Assembly: GCF_900116805.1 (NCBI RefSeq)
Contig: NZ_FPBV01000006.1
Location: forward strand, 62,001-126,000
Reading direction: 5' to 3'
From: Paenalicyclobacillus macrosporangiidus
GTDB lineage: Bacteria > Bacillota > Bacilli > Alicyclobacillales > Alicyclobacillaceae
Length of the DNA stretch: 64,000 nucleotides
Shown in pieces: positions 26,314 through 34,071 of this stretch; the first letter of the stretch is position 1; each line of letters starts with the position of its first letter. The notes under the pieces were generated by a model. That model saw only the letters and a program-made list of their open reading frames with translations. It made no database searches and was not told the origin of the DNA. The translations under genes and the position numbers were made by a program.

Positions 26314-26507
26314 TCTACGTGGGTCATCGTGGAGATCTGTCGACACTCTACGTCGACCGGGAAGTGTGGCATCAGAAGTACCACGGTCAGCCGGAACTGA
26401 CCGAGCAATATGCGCAGCGGGTGTGCGACTTTCTCATGGACCATCTGCCGGCCTCGGTGTTCAAGCGCCTCGCCAAGAAGGTCCAGGAGGAGGCGAAACA
26501 TCTGTGA
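26310..26507 (+). CDS. Hypothetical early protein, 65 aa
   Basis: Short protein (MIYVGHRGDLSTLYVDREVW ... FKRLAKKVQEEAKHL), start overlapping the upstream stop. Not recognised. Confidence 0.65.
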   Translation: MIYVGHRGDLSTLYVDREVWHQKYHGQPELTEQYAQRVCDFLMDHLPASVFKRLAKKVQEEAKHL

Positions 26508-26566
26508 CCACCGGATGGGGTTGGCGGGTCATCAAGCGGCCCGCCAGAGAATCACAAGAGAGGTGA
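26504..26566 (+). CDS. Possible 20-residue peptide
   Basis: GTG 26504 overlaps the previous stop (GTGA) and reads MTTGWGWRVIKRPARESQER to a TGA just before the Gam ribosome site. It may be a real micropeptide or simply a coupling leader for gam. Confidence 0.3.
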   Translation: MTTGWGWRVIKRPARESQER

Positions 26567-26572
26567 GGACGA

Positions 26573-27103
26573 ATGAGTGTGAATCCGCTCTACATGCAGG
26601 AGATCGAGGAACTCGAGCAGCAGCCGGCGGAGGCCCGGGAGCGGTTCCGGGTCACCGACCTGGCTAGCGCCAACTGGTGCATGCGAAAACTGGCGGCGCT
26701 CAAGGCACAGGAGCGCGACACGAACAACCTGGCGGACGCCGAGATCGAGCGGATCGAGTCCTGGCGCCGGCATGAGTTGGACAAGCTCCGTGGCAGCATG
26801 GAGTACCTGGAGATGCTGCTCACCGAGTACCACAAGCAGGTGTTGGCGCAGGACACTCGGGCCAAGACCATCAGCACGCCGTACGGAAAACTAAAGGCCC
26901 GCAGGCTCCCGCCCAAGGTGGAGTACGACGAAGAGATGCTGCTGGCGTGGGCGAAGGGTGCAGGCCGGACGGACTTCGTTAGGGTCCGCGAGGAACTTGC
27001 CAAGGACGCGATTCGCGATGCGGTGCTGCGCGGCGGAGAGGCGGTTCCTGGCGTGACGGTAATCGACCAGGGTGTCAAGTTCTCGGTGGAGGTGACGGAG
27101 TGA
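26573..27103 (+). CDS. Host-nuclease inhibitor protein, Gam family
   Basis: A 176-residue Mu-Gam-like protein that binds DNA ends and blocks exonuclease attack. It has the long N-terminal coiled coil (ADAEIERIESWRRHELDKLR) and the C-terminal YGKLKARRLPPKVEYDEEML, then VTVIDQGVKFSVEVTE. GAGAGGTGAGGACG precedes the ATG. It is followed by a recombination-type gene with overlapping start. Confidence 0.88.
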   Translation: MSVNPLYMQEIEELEQQPAEARERFRVTDLASANWCMRKLAALKAQERDTNNLADAEIERIESWRRHELDKLRGSMEYLEMLLTEYHKQVLAQDTRAKTISTPYGKLKARRLPPKVEYDEEMLLAWAKGAGRTDFVRVREELAKDAIRDAVLRGGEAVPGVTVIDQGVKFSVEVTE

Positions 27104-28050
27104 TGGCCATCCAGGAACGGGCGATTGTATCCGCGCAGCCTAACGCGGGCCTGTCGATGGTGATGGACTTCGCTGTACTCAAGCAAAGGCTCTCTCAACT
27201 TCAGCAGTTCGTGAGAGAGTACATGGTTCCTGGAGAGGATTACGGGATCATCGAGGGGGCCAACAGTAAGCCCACTCTACTCAAGCCGGGTGCGGAAAAG
27301 CTGTGTGACGTGTACGGTCTATCAGCCGGCGAGGCACAGATTGAGTTCACGCGAGACGACACGAAGACTCCGATCTACATCAGTTACCGCGTTTCATTGC
27401 CGCTCATCAGTCGGGCGGACGGACGAATCATCATGGTTGGTGTTGGATCGGCCAACTCGTGGGAGAAGAAGTACCGCTGGCGCTGGGTGTTTGAGAATGA
27501 GTTGCCGCCTGGGATGTCTACGGAAGGATTGAGAACGCGGACGGGGACGAACAAAAAGGGCGAACGCTATGTGCAATACCGCATCCCGAACGACGAGATC
27601 GACGACATCGACAACACGCTGCTTAAGATGGCCAAGAAACGGGCATTGATCGACGCCGTCCTCTCCGCGACTCGCTCGAGCGCCCTGTTCACCCAGGATG
27701 TCGAGGACATGGAGGGCATGCTGGTTCGGCCGCACGATACCTCTGTCAGGGATGAACGACGCATGAATCAGCCTCCGCAAAGCGGCAACGGAGGCGCCAA
27801 GCCCGCGTCCGACCGGCAACTGACATTCCTCCAGCGGAAGGGCAAGGCCAAGGGCCTAGAGGGAGAGGAACTTACCGCTTGGGTCCATCAGCAGACGGGG
27901 AAGCCGATGGAGCAGCTGACGAGCAAGGAAGCGTCCCAACTTATCGACGCGCTGGACAACTATCATCCACCAGCGAAGGGAGGGCCGCCGGATGACGATC
28001 CCTTCGCCGGAGAGTCGCTGGAGATCGACGACGCCGACCTCCCGTTCTGA
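27103..28050 (+). CDS. Phage DNA-metabolism protein with SSB-like acidic C-terminal tip
   Basis: A protein of 315 residues. The N-terminal ~210 residues (VREYMVPGEDYGIIEGANSK, LLKPGAEKLCDVYGL, then LLKMAKKRALIDAVL) resemble uncharacterised phage proteins found where an annealase or ssDNA-binding protein is expected. The C-terminus has a short helical domain (LQRKGKAKGLEGEELTAWVH) and ends in DDDPFAGESLEIDDADLPF, which imitates the acidic tip of SSB that recruits partner proteins. I do not assign an enzyme activity. ATG 27103 is chosen with GGAGGTGA upstream; its end overlaps the LysM gene by 59 bases. Confidence 0.65.
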   Translation: MAIQERAIVSAQPNAGLSMVMDFAVLKQRLSQLQQFVREYMVPGEDYGIIEGANSKPTLLKPGAEKLCDVYGLSAGEAQIEFTRDDTKTPIYISYRVSLPLISRADGRIIMVGVGSANSWEKKYRWRWVFENELPPGMSTEGLRTRTGTNKKGERYVQYRIPNDEIDDIDNTLLKMAKKRALIDAVLSATRSSALFTQDVEDMEGMLVRPHDTSVRDERRMNQPPQSGNGGAKPASDRQLTFLQRKGKAKGLEGEELTAWVHQQTGKPMEQLTSKEASQLIDALDNYHPPAKGGPPDDDPFAGESLEIDDADLPF

Positions 28051-28342
28051 CGCGGGGCGACACAGGGGGCTGCGAAAAGCCGCCCCCCTGCTCCTGGCCC
28101 TGGTGTGGGTGCTGATGTTCCTTGGCGCCGCGATGGCGTCCGTTCGGTCCGGAGCCGTCTCGCCGGGCCCGAAGACGACGCTGTACACCGTGCAGCCTGG
28201 CGACACTCTGTGGTCAATCGCCAGCCGGCTGGACAAGCACCAGGATCCGCGGCAGGCGGTGTGGGACATCATGCAGGCCAATGGGCTGAAGGACTCGCTG
28301 ATACGGCCGGGGATGGTTCTCCAGATCCCGGCGGGGAGGTAA
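27992..28342 (+). CDS. LysM membrane protein, YneA-like
   Basis: A 116-residue protein with an N-terminal membrane anchor (LLLALVWVLMFLGAAMASV) and one external LysM domain (TLYTVQPGDTLWSIASRL ... RPGMVLQIPAG). The architecture matches YneA, the SOS cell-division suppressor of Bacillus, so it may delay division during the lytic cycle (inference). Its first 59 bases lie inside the preceding gene in another frame; AGGGAGGG precedes the ATG. Confidence 0.78.
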   Translation: MTIPSPESRWRSTTPTSRSDAGRHRGLRKAAPLLLALVWVLMFLGAAMASVRSGAVSPGPKTTLYTVQPGDTLWSIASRLDKHQDPRQAVWDIMQANGLKDSLIRPGMVLQIPAGR

Positions 28343-28348
28343 GAGGAC

Positions 28349-28471
28349 GTGATAGGGGAGACCATGCGCACGTGGATCGAAGCATGGAACTCAGGAAACT
28401 TTTGGGCGTTCGTGCGCTGGCGCGCCGGGATCCACCGCCGCTACGTGAAGCGGCGTCCGGCACAGCGGTGA
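28349..28471 (+). CDS. Small basic protein, 40 aa
   Basis: GTG 28349 (AAGAGG upstream) reads MIGETMRTWIEAWNSGNFWA and ends in an Arg-rich tail (RRYVKRRPAQR). ATG 28364 is an alternative start. Not recognised. Confidence 0.4.
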   Translation: MIGETMRTWIEAWNSGNFWAFVRWRAGIHRRYVKRRPAQR

Positions 28472-28549
28472 TTGGCGTGAGTGTTGCGGCCGCATCCCAC
28501 GGTACTACGGTATGCGGCCTGGACAAGCAATATGCACGGAGGGGTGTTC

Positions 28550-28849
28550 ATGAGCACGACGACGATTGATCACCCGACTCTCGACCAGAAGTTTCAGCAG
28601 TACCACCAAGACAATCCGCACGTCTACGAGACGCTGGTGCGGTTGGCCCGACAGATGAAGGCCCGCGGACATCGTCGGATCGGGATCAAGATGCTGTGGG
28701 AGACCATGCGGTACCAGCTGATGCTGGACACGCTGGACCCGGAGGGGTGGAAGCTGAACAACAACTACCCGTCCCGGTACGCGCGCCTAATCATGTCGCA
28801 AGAGCCCGATCTGGCGGGGATCTTTGAGACGCGAGAACTGAGGTCATAG
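28550..28849 (+). CDS. Conserved phage protein, 99 aa
   Basis: ATG 28550 with CGGAGGGG upstream. The sequence (LDQKFQQYHQDNPHVYETLV, RIGIKMLWETMRYQLMLDTL, NNNYPSRYARLIMSQEPDLA) is of a type common in early regions of Firmicute phages and looks like a small helical DNA-associated protein. No confirmed function. It precedes the replication initiator. Confidence 0.75.
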   Translation: MSTTTIDHPTLDQKFQQYHQDNPHVYETLVRLARQMKARGHRRIGIKMLWETMRYQLMLDTLDPEGWKLNNNYPSRYARLIMSQEPDLAGIFETRELRS

Positions 28850-28862
28850 GGGGGGTGAAACC

Positions 28863-29714
28863 GTGGCCTGGATAGAGTCGCACGAAACACTGGCTCATCA
28901 TCCAAAAACGCGAAAACTGGCCCGCCTGCTGGGAGAGGATCTCCCGGCGACCATAGGCAGGTTGCACCTTCTCTGGTGGTGGGCGATGAACTACGCGCAG
29001 GATGGAGACCTGACCAAGTACGATGACAGCGACATCGCAGACGCACTCATGTGGAGCGGCGACCCAGGCCACGCTGTCGAAGCGCTGTGCACGGCCGGAT
29101 TCCTCGACCGGACCGAGGACGGACTGTACATCCACGACTGGCAAGACTATGCCGGCCGCCTGATAGTCCAACGTGAAAAGAATGCGGAAAGGAAACGGAG
29201 GTCACGTGCCCGTCACGCGGACGTCACGCGGACGGACGACGGACAGGAATGTGACGGCCGCGAGAGTCACGGGGCTACCATACCTAACCTAACCAAACCA
29301 GACCTAAGTGGTGGTGGTGATCACGCGCACGCGCGCGAGATCGTACGAGCCTACGAGCAGATATACGGTACCCTTCCGAATCCGGTGCAGATCGACGACT
29401 TGGTGCAGTATGTCGAGCAGGGGATGGAAGTCGGCTTGGTCATCACCGCTCTAAGGCGGTCCCGTGTCAAGGGCAAGGACCTTGAGTATGCGCTTGGGAT
29501 TCTACGGCGCCAACTGCAACGCGGGATAAGGACAGTAGCGCAGGCGGAGATGGACGATGCTCGCTTCGAGCTGGCGATCAAGGCGCGGGCGCCAACGGAA
29601 ACCAAGCCCAGAGCGAATGGCGAGGGGGGTGTAAACCGTGGAGTCGATTGGCGAAGCGATGGAGCGGATGTTGACTGGGATGCTATCGAAGAGCGCTTCT
29701 TCGGGGGCGGATAA
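28863..29714 (+). CDS. DnaD-like phage replication initiator
   Basis: A 283-residue protein whose N-terminal winged-helix part (WIESHETLAHHPKTRKLARL ... FLDRTEDGLYIHDWQDYAG) is typical of phage initiators, followed by a basic linker (AERKRRSRARHADV) and a DnaD-type helical C-terminal domain (AREIVRAYEQIYGTLPNPVQ). It would bind the origin and recruit the loader encoded by the next gene, which overlaps it by 77 bases. Starts at GTG 28863. The replication origin was not located; a GC-balanced inverted tract in the linker DNA is a candidate only. Confidence 0.8.
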   Translation: MAWIESHETLAHHPKTRKLARLLGEDLPATIGRLHLLWWWAMNYAQDGDLTKYDDSDIADALMWSGDPGHAVEALCTAGFLDRTEDGLYIHDWQDYAGRLIVQREKNAERKRRSRARHADVTRTDDGQECDGRESHGATIPNLTKPDLSGGGDHAHAREIVRAYEQIYGTLPNPVQIDDLVQYVEQGMEVGLVITALRRSRVKGKDLEYALGILRRQLQRGIRTVAQAEMDDARFELAIKARAPTETKPRANGEGGVNRGVDWRSDGADVDWDAIEERFFGGG

Positions 29715-30504
29715 GTGCCCGCACTGCGGCTGCAAGATGCGGCGCATGACGACCGTCAAGGTGCGAGGCAAGGAATACCCGTGGGGCCCTCTCGTGTGTG
29801 ATTGCGAGGGCTTCAAAGTGGCCCAGGACCGGCGCGAAGCGGAGCGCAAAGCCCGCGAAGAGGCGGAGGAACGGGAGCGGCAGCGTGAGCGCATCGAGCA
29901 ACTGTTTCGCACGAGCGGCCTGCCGGCCCGGTGGCGGAATCGGACGTTCGAGGCGTTCCAGGTCACGGACTCAAACCGCGAGGCGTTCGAGGTGGCCAAG
30001 CAGTACGCAGACTGGTTCGATCCCGTCGAGGGCAGGGGGCTGCTTCTGACAGGCACGGTCGGCACCGGCAAGACACACCTAGCGGCGGCGATTGCCATGG
30101 AGCTGATCGCGCGCGGTCACTGGGTGGTGTTCGGAACCATCACAAGCCTACTCCAGGACATCAGGCGCACATACGATGAACACGCCAGGGAGACTGAGGC
30201 GGATGTACTGAGGCGGCTGAAGCGCTGTGCGCTGCTCATTATCGACGACCTTGGGAAGGAGAACGTCAGTCCGTGGGTCAAGCAGACGGTGTTCGACGTT
30301 GTGAACGCTCGCTACGAGGATAACAAGGCCCTCATCGTGACGACTAATTTGAGCCTGCCAGTGATCCGCCAGCGGTACAACGCCGACCCACAAAACCCGA
30401 ACGACACGGTCAGTGTTGGGGACGCTTTGGTGGACCGAATCCTTGAGATGTGTAAGGGCGTGCGGATGGTCGGCGAAAGCTGGCGGAAGCGGTCGGTGCT
30501 GTAA
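29638..30504 (+). CDS. DnaC/DnaI-like helicase loader
   Basis: A 288-residue AAA+ ATPase with an N-terminal zinc site (Cys27, Cys30, Cys54, Cys56), a basic coiled linker, Walker A GTVGTGKTH (residues 139-147), Walker B LLIIDDLG, and sensor VTTNLSLPV. It loads the host replicative helicase at the phage origin. GTG 29638 with GAGGGGGG upstream lies inside the initiator gene, giving translational coupling. Confidence 0.92.
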   Translation: MESIGEAMERMLTGMLSKSASSGADKCPHCGCKMRRMTTVKVRGKEYPWGPLVCDCEGFKVAQDRREAERKAREEAEERERQRERIEQLFRTSGLPARWRNRTFEAFQVTDSNREAFEVAKQYADWFDPVEGRGLLLTGTVGTGKTHLAAAIAMELIARGHWVVFGTITSLLQDIRRTYDEHARETEADVLRRLKRCALLIIDDLGKENVSPWVKQTVFDVVNARYEDNKALIVTTNLSLPVIRQRYNADPQNPNDTVSVGDALVDRILEMCKGVRMVGESWRKRSVL

Positions 30505-30519
30505 CTGGAGGCGGTCCGA

Positions 30520-30741
30520 ATGACCGAATGTTGGGTCAAGTTCCCGGAGAGAGGCCGCGATGTTAGGAGCCTGGTGGTTGTGCTGGAAAGCCTAACGGCA
30601 CAACTCAAGCGGCACCTGGATGACGAATACACCGCCATCCGGCTGGACAAGCAGACCCGGAGCATACGGGTGGTGCTGAAGGAGGTGGACGACAGTGGCG
30701 GAGGCGGTGCTGACGCGGGAGACAGCGTTCGCGCCGGATGA
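30520..30741 (+). CDS. Hypothetical protein, 73 aa
   Basis: Starts at ATG 30520 after CTGGAGGCG. Sequence RSLVVVLESLTAQLKRHLDD then AIRLDKQTRSIRVVLKEV; small alpha/beta protein. The C-terminal 15 codons overlap the sigma-factor start in another frame. Unknown role. Confidence 0.65.
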   Translation: MTECWVKFPERGRDVRSLVVVLESLTAQLKRHLDDEYTAIRLDKQTRSIRVVLKEVDDSGGGGADAGDSVRAG

Positions 30742-31249
30742 GGTGGACCAGATGGTGCGTGACAACATGCGGCTCGTGCACTACGTGGCACTGCAGTACC
30801 AGCACAAGGCGGCGGCTCTCGGAATCGACTACGACGAGCTGGTGAGCGCCGGAATGATCGGGCTTTGGGAAGGGCTGATGCGATATGACCCGACCCGGGC
30901 GAAATGGACGACCTGTGCGGTGATCCACATCAAAGGGCGGATTCGGAGACTGATTCGGACGACAAAGAGGCAAAACCGTATTGCGACCGTGCCGCTCGAA
31001 CACCAGGTGGCTGCTGATGAAGATTCTGGAAACGCTCTGAAAGTGTATGACATACTGCCGAGCCGCGATGACGTGACGACCGTGGAGATCCGGGACTGGA
31101 TGGACAAGCTCCCGGCGCGTGAGCGACACGTGGTGAGCCGGTACATGGATGGATACAAGCAGCATGAGATCGGCGATGAGATGGGCGTGAGTCAGGCACA
31201 TGTGAGCAGGATACTGCGCCGCACGGTGCAGCGATACTTCGAAGCGTGA
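30695..31249 (+). CDS. Phage-encoded sigma-70-family factor
   Basis: A 184-residue sigma factor with region 2 (NMRLVHYVALQYQHKAAALG, YDELVSAGMIGLWEGLMRYD) and region 4 (LPARERHVVSRYMDGYKQHE, IGDEMGVSQAHVSRILRR). It resembles sporulation-type (SigF/G/B) sigma factors without region 1. It would redirect host RNA polymerase to phage middle or late promoters. GTG 30695 with AAGGAGGTGGACGAC upstream. Confidence 0.9.
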   Translation: MAEAVLTRETAFAPDEVDQMVRDNMRLVHYVALQYQHKAAALGIDYDELVSAGMIGLWEGLMRYDPTRAKWTTCAVIHIKGRIRRLIRTTKRQNRIATVPLEHQVAADEDSGNALKVYDILPSRDDVTTVEIRDWMDKLPARERHVVSRYMDGYKQHEIGDEMGVSQAHVSRILRRTVQRYFEA

Positions 31250-31262
31250 GGAGGAGATGCGG

Positions 31263-31580
31263 ATGGTCAAGCCAGGCGACATCGTGAAGTGGACAAGCCA
31301 GTCGCAAGGATCGTGGGTGACGAAGCAAGGCGAGGTGGTGGCGGTGGTGAAGCCGCTAGAGAGTGCTTTCCGACACCTGCCGGCAGACCTTCCAAAGGCG
31401 CGGCGCAAGTTTGAAAGCGACCGGGTACATGCGTGGTACGGGATCCGGGCCCTGGTCAAGGTACCGCGCGTGAGCAAGCGCGACGGCAGCGTGCTCGGCT
31501 ACGACTACTACTGCCCGAGGCTCAGTCAGGTGGAGGTGGTCGAGGATGGAGGAGACCACGGACCCGATCCGGCGGCTTGA
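31263..31580 (+). CDS. Hypothetical protein, 105 aa
   Basis: Probable SH3-like small domain at the N-terminus (VKPGDIVKWTSQSQGSWVTK, GEVVAVVKP) as seen in many phage accessory proteins. ATG 31263 is preferred over 31257 because GAGGAGGAG ends at 31256. Overlaps the next gene by 35 bases. Confidence 0.65.
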   Translation: MVKPGDIVKWTSQSQGSWVTKQGEVVAVVKPLESAFRHLPADLPKARRKFESDRVHAWYGIRALVKVPRVSKRDGSVLGYDYYCPRLSQVEVVEDGGDHGPDPAA

Positions 31581-31767
31581 AGAGGCGCGGCGCCGGGTGG
31601 AACGGGCGAAACGGATATGGCACCACGCAGATCCCGACCGCGCGAATCAACTCTACGAGCGCTACCGCGCGGAGGAAGAATACCTGGCGAGGCTATGGGA
31701 CCTGCTAACGGGGGAAAAGGCGGAGGCCAACGAAAACGCGGCTCCCGCGGGATGCCAAGAGACATAG
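31546..31767 (+). CDS. Hypothetical helical protein, 73 aa
   Basis: Arg/Glu-rich helix (RLEEARRRVERAKRIWHHAD, YERYRAEEEYLARLWDLL). Starts inside the previous gene with AGGTGGTCGAGG upstream. Not recognised. Confidence 0.6.
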   Translation: MEETTDPIRRLEEARRRVERAKRIWHHADPDRANQLYERYRAEEEYLARLWDLLTGEKAEANENAAPAGCQET

Positions 31768-31784
31768 CGAAAGGGTGATGTGAT

Positions 31785-31985
31785 TTGGCGAAGGTGACGG
31801 TGGAGCGTCAGAAGGTGGACGGCAGGAAGTATGTGGTGTGGATCAAGGGCCGCGATGGTTGGCGTCCGGGTAAAGCTGTGGATCGTGACAGAGCTGAGGC
31901 GCTGGTCCAGCGGCTGTCGGGCGGACCCTGGAGTTACAGGATGGTCCCGGCGCCGCGGACGACGGTGGAGGATCTGGCGGAGTGA
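31785..31985 (+). CDS. Hypothetical protein, 66 aa
   Basis: TTG start after AAAGGGTGATGTGAT. Basic beta-rich protein (VERQKVDGRKYVVWIKGRDG, WSYRMVPAPRTTVEDLAE). Its stop overlaps the upstream edge of the methyltransferase gene. Confidence 0.6.
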   Translation: MAKVTVERQKVDGRKYVVWIKGRDGWRPGKAVDRDRAEALVQRLSGGPWSYRMVPAPRTTVEDLAE

Positions 31986-31987
31986 CC

Positions 31988-32743
31988 ATGCTAACGCACC
32001 TCAGCCTCTTCTCCGGGATCGGCGGCATCGATATTGCAGCCGAGTGGGCCGGATTTGTAACGGTCGGCCAGTGCGAGATGGCGGAATACCCGTACAGAGT
32101 GCTTTGCAAGCACTGGCCGAATGTGCCGAAGTGGAGGGATGTACGGGATGTCACAGCAGACAGTGTTAGAGCGGCGGGAATCAGCAGGGTTGACGTTCTC
32201 TCCGGTGGATTCCCCTGCCAGGACATCAGCAACGCGGGGAAACGCGCCGGCCTATCCGGGGCCCGTTCTGGACTTTGGCGGGAGATGGTGCGAGCCGTTC
32301 GCATGGTGGGACCCCGTTACGTCCTCGTGGAGAACGTGGCAGCGCTCCTTGGACGGGGCATGGGAACTGTTCTCGGGGACCTGGCCGAGAGCGGGTATGA
32401 CGCGGAATGGGATTGCCTACCGGCGAGCGCCTTTGGTTCCTATCACGAGCGAGACCGGGTGTTCATTGTGGCCTACCCCAAGGGCGAGTATGGGCAAGCA
32501 CGGAGTGTGCTGGAAGCGAGCGAAGATTGGAGATCATCGGCACAATCTGGAAGACTTCATCGGATGGTTGTGGCTGAACGAGGGAAACAGCCCGGAGAGC
32601 GGCTTGAATCTGAACCCGGCGTGGACCGAATGGTACATGGGATTCCCCATCGGACACACAGACTTGCTGCGCTAGGGAACGCGGTCTATCCGCCAGTGGT
32701 CAGATGGATTCTTGGTCGGATTCGTGCGGCGATGGGGGTGTGA
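31988..32743 (+). CDS. C5-cytosine DNA methyltransferase
   Basis: A 251-residue Dcm-type enzyme. Motif I LFSGIGGID, catalytic motif IV GGFPCQDIS with Cys77, motif VI VLVENVAAL, motif VIII HERDRVFIVAY and motif X LAALGNAVYPPVVRWI are all present. The target-recognition region between VIII and X is very short (~70 residues), so it may recognise a simple site or be minimal. It could protect phage DNA from host restriction. No cognate endonuclease is adjacent. A second long frame is nested inside this gene (32148-32675). Confidence 0.9.
   Translation: MLTHLSLFSGIGGIDIAAEWAGFVTVGQCEMAEYPYRVLCKHWPNVPKWRDVRDVTADSVRAAGISRVDVLSGGFPCQDISNAGKRAGLSGARSGLWREMVRAVRMVGPRYVLVENVAALLGRGMGTVLGDLAESGYDAEWDCLPASAFGSYHERDRVFIVAYPKGEYGQARSVLEASEDWRSSAQSGRLHRMVVAERGKQPGERLESEPGVDRMVHGIPHRTHRLAALGNAVYPPVVRWILGRIRAAMGV
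32148..32675 (+). CDS. Nested overlapping gene inside the C5 methyltransferase gene
   Basis: In the +1 frame relative to the methyltransferase a 175-codon frame runs from ATG 32148 (GGAGGG 9 bases upstream) to TAG 32675. The product looks like a family often seen next to phage Dcm genes: ELFSGTWPRAGMTRNGIAYR, LVPITSETGCSLWPTPRASM, and LNPAWTEWYMGFPIGHTDLL at the end. The same DNA in the other frame encodes methyltransferase motifs VIII and X, so both frames seem constrained. Function is unknown; an accessory role in methylation is possible. It might also be a frame whose family assignment reflects the overlap itself. Confidence 0.6.
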   Translation: MSQQTVLERRESAGLTFSPVDSPARTSATRGNAPAYPGPVLDFGGRWCEPFAWWDPVTSSWRTWQRSLDGAWELFSGTWPRAGMTRNGIAYRRAPLVPITSETGCSLWPTPRASMGKHGVCWKRAKIGDHRHNLEDFIGWLWLNEGNSPESGLNLNPAWTEWYMGFPIGHTDLLR

Positions 32744-32745
32744 CC

Positions 32746-32931
32746 ATGCCAGACCAACGATCCCTGCACCTCCGCCTCGAACTCATGCGCTGGGCAACGC
32801 GGATCCTGACCCTGCGCGACCAGGGCAAGGTAGACACAGACGAGTACCGGGAGGCGGTACGGAGGCGGGATGAGGCGAGGCAGGCGCTGAGGGAGTTAGC
32901 GGAGACGGAGCAGATGACGCTGGGGTTGTGA
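32746..32931 (+). CDS. Hypothetical protein, 61 aa
   Basis: ATG 32746 with GGGGGTG upstream, right after the methyltransferase stop. Helical protein (RLELMRWATRILTLRDQGKV, YREAVRRRDEARQALREL). The next 90 bases to 33022 hold no convincing gene. Confidence 0.6.
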   Translation: MPDQRSLHLRLELMRWATRILTLRDQGKVDTDEYREAVRRRDEARQALRELAETEQMTLGL

Positions 32932-33021
32932 GGGGACTGAGCATTCGAATCACGGGAATCGTCGCTGCCTCGGTAGTGATGACGACAGTCATCCAGGAGG
33001 CGATGAAGGGAGCGTGTAGGG

Positions 33022-34068
33022 ATGGGCAACAAGAGCGCAATCGAGTGGACGGACGCAACGTGGAATCCGGTGACGGGCTGCTCGAAGGTGAGCGCCGGCT
33101 GCACCAACTGCTACGCCGAGCGCCTGTCACACCGGTTCGGATGGACCACGAAGCCATGGAACGCGACGTATGCGGCGGAGAATGTCAGGCTTCACCCCGA
33201 CCGGCTGGAGGAACCGTTGAAATGGAAGAAACCCCGGCGGGTGTTTGTGAACTCGATGTCTGATCTGTTCCACGAGCAGGTACCGCTGGAGTTCATCGCC
33301 GAGGTATTTAACGTGATGGCTTGCGCGACTGCTGCATGCGGGAAGAACCACAAGCACGATGAGGAATGCTGGACAGGAGAACCGCATACCTTTCAGATCC
33401 TCACAAAGCGGCCTGAGCGAATGATGAGAGTGATCAACGAGGAATTGCCAGACTACGTCGGACACTATTGGCCCGGAGACAGGCCATTGTGTTTGGCGCT
33501 TGAACTGAATTGGCCTCTGCCGAATGTGTGGCTTGGTGTCAGTGCCGAGAACCAAGAGGCTGCCGACGAGCGAATCCCGTTCTTACTGAAGACTCAGGCG
33601 GCGGTGAGGTTTGTGTCGTGTGAGCCGCTGCTAGGGCCGGTGAATTTGAGAGACATAGACCTAGGGACAAACGGTCACGGACTAAGATTCCAGCTTGATT
33701 CTCTTACTGGATGGTCACGTGGTAGTGACGAACAAACAGGAAGACACAGGGTAAGCCGAAACGACGAATTTGGCCGGATTGACTGGGTCATCGTTGGCGG
33801 CGAGAGTGGGCCGAATGCGAGGCCCATGCACCCGGAATGGGCGCGGAGCCTGCGGGATCAGTGCCAAGCGGCCGGGGTGGCTTTTCTATTCAAGCAGTGG
33901 GGCGAGTGGGCGCCGGTCCATGAGCTTCGGTGCAACGAGCCAGGGATATGCGGGCGGCAGTGGTACAACTTCGATCCCGACACGGCCGTGTGTCGGATTG
34001 GCAAAAGGGCCGCCGGCCGCCTGCTAGACGGACGCACATGGGATGAGTACCCGGAGAGGAGCGTGTGA
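33022..34068 (+). CDS. Phage Gp37/Gp68-type DUF5131 protein
   Basis: A 348-residue protein with N-terminal SAIEWTDATWNPVTGCSKVS and a three-Cys motif in CSKVSAGCTNCYAE, followed by FVNSMSDLFHE and WLGVSAENQEAAD, VSCEPLLGP, WVIVGGESGP, all typical of DUF5131 (Gp37/Gp68). The Cys cluster is radical-SAM-like; the biochemical role in phages is not established. Relatives are common in early operons of Firmicute phages. Confidence 0.9.
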   Translation: MGNKSAIEWTDATWNPVTGCSKVSAGCTNCYAERLSHRFGWTTKPWNATYAAENVRLHPDRLEEPLKWKKPRRVFVNSMSDLFHEQVPLEFIAEVFNVMACATAACGKNHKHDEECWTGEPHTFQILTKRPERMMRVINEELPDYVGHYWPGDRPLCLALELNWPLPNVWLGVSAENQEAADERIPFLLKTQAAVRFVSCEPLLGPVNLRDIDLGTNGHGLRFQLDSLTGWSRGSDEQTGRHRVSRNDEFGRIDWVIVGGESGPNARPMHPEWARSLRDQCQAAGVAFLFKQWGEWAPVHELRCNEPGICGRQWYNFDPDTAVCRIGKRAAGRLLDGRTWDEYPERSV

Positions 34069-34071
34069 GGG

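Noticed and set aside
32928-33263. Frame starting at a GTG that overlaps the 32931 stop and continuing into the DUF5131 gene
   Set aside because: First 30 residues resemble a membrane helix, but there is no ribosome site and most of it is a shadow of DUF5131.
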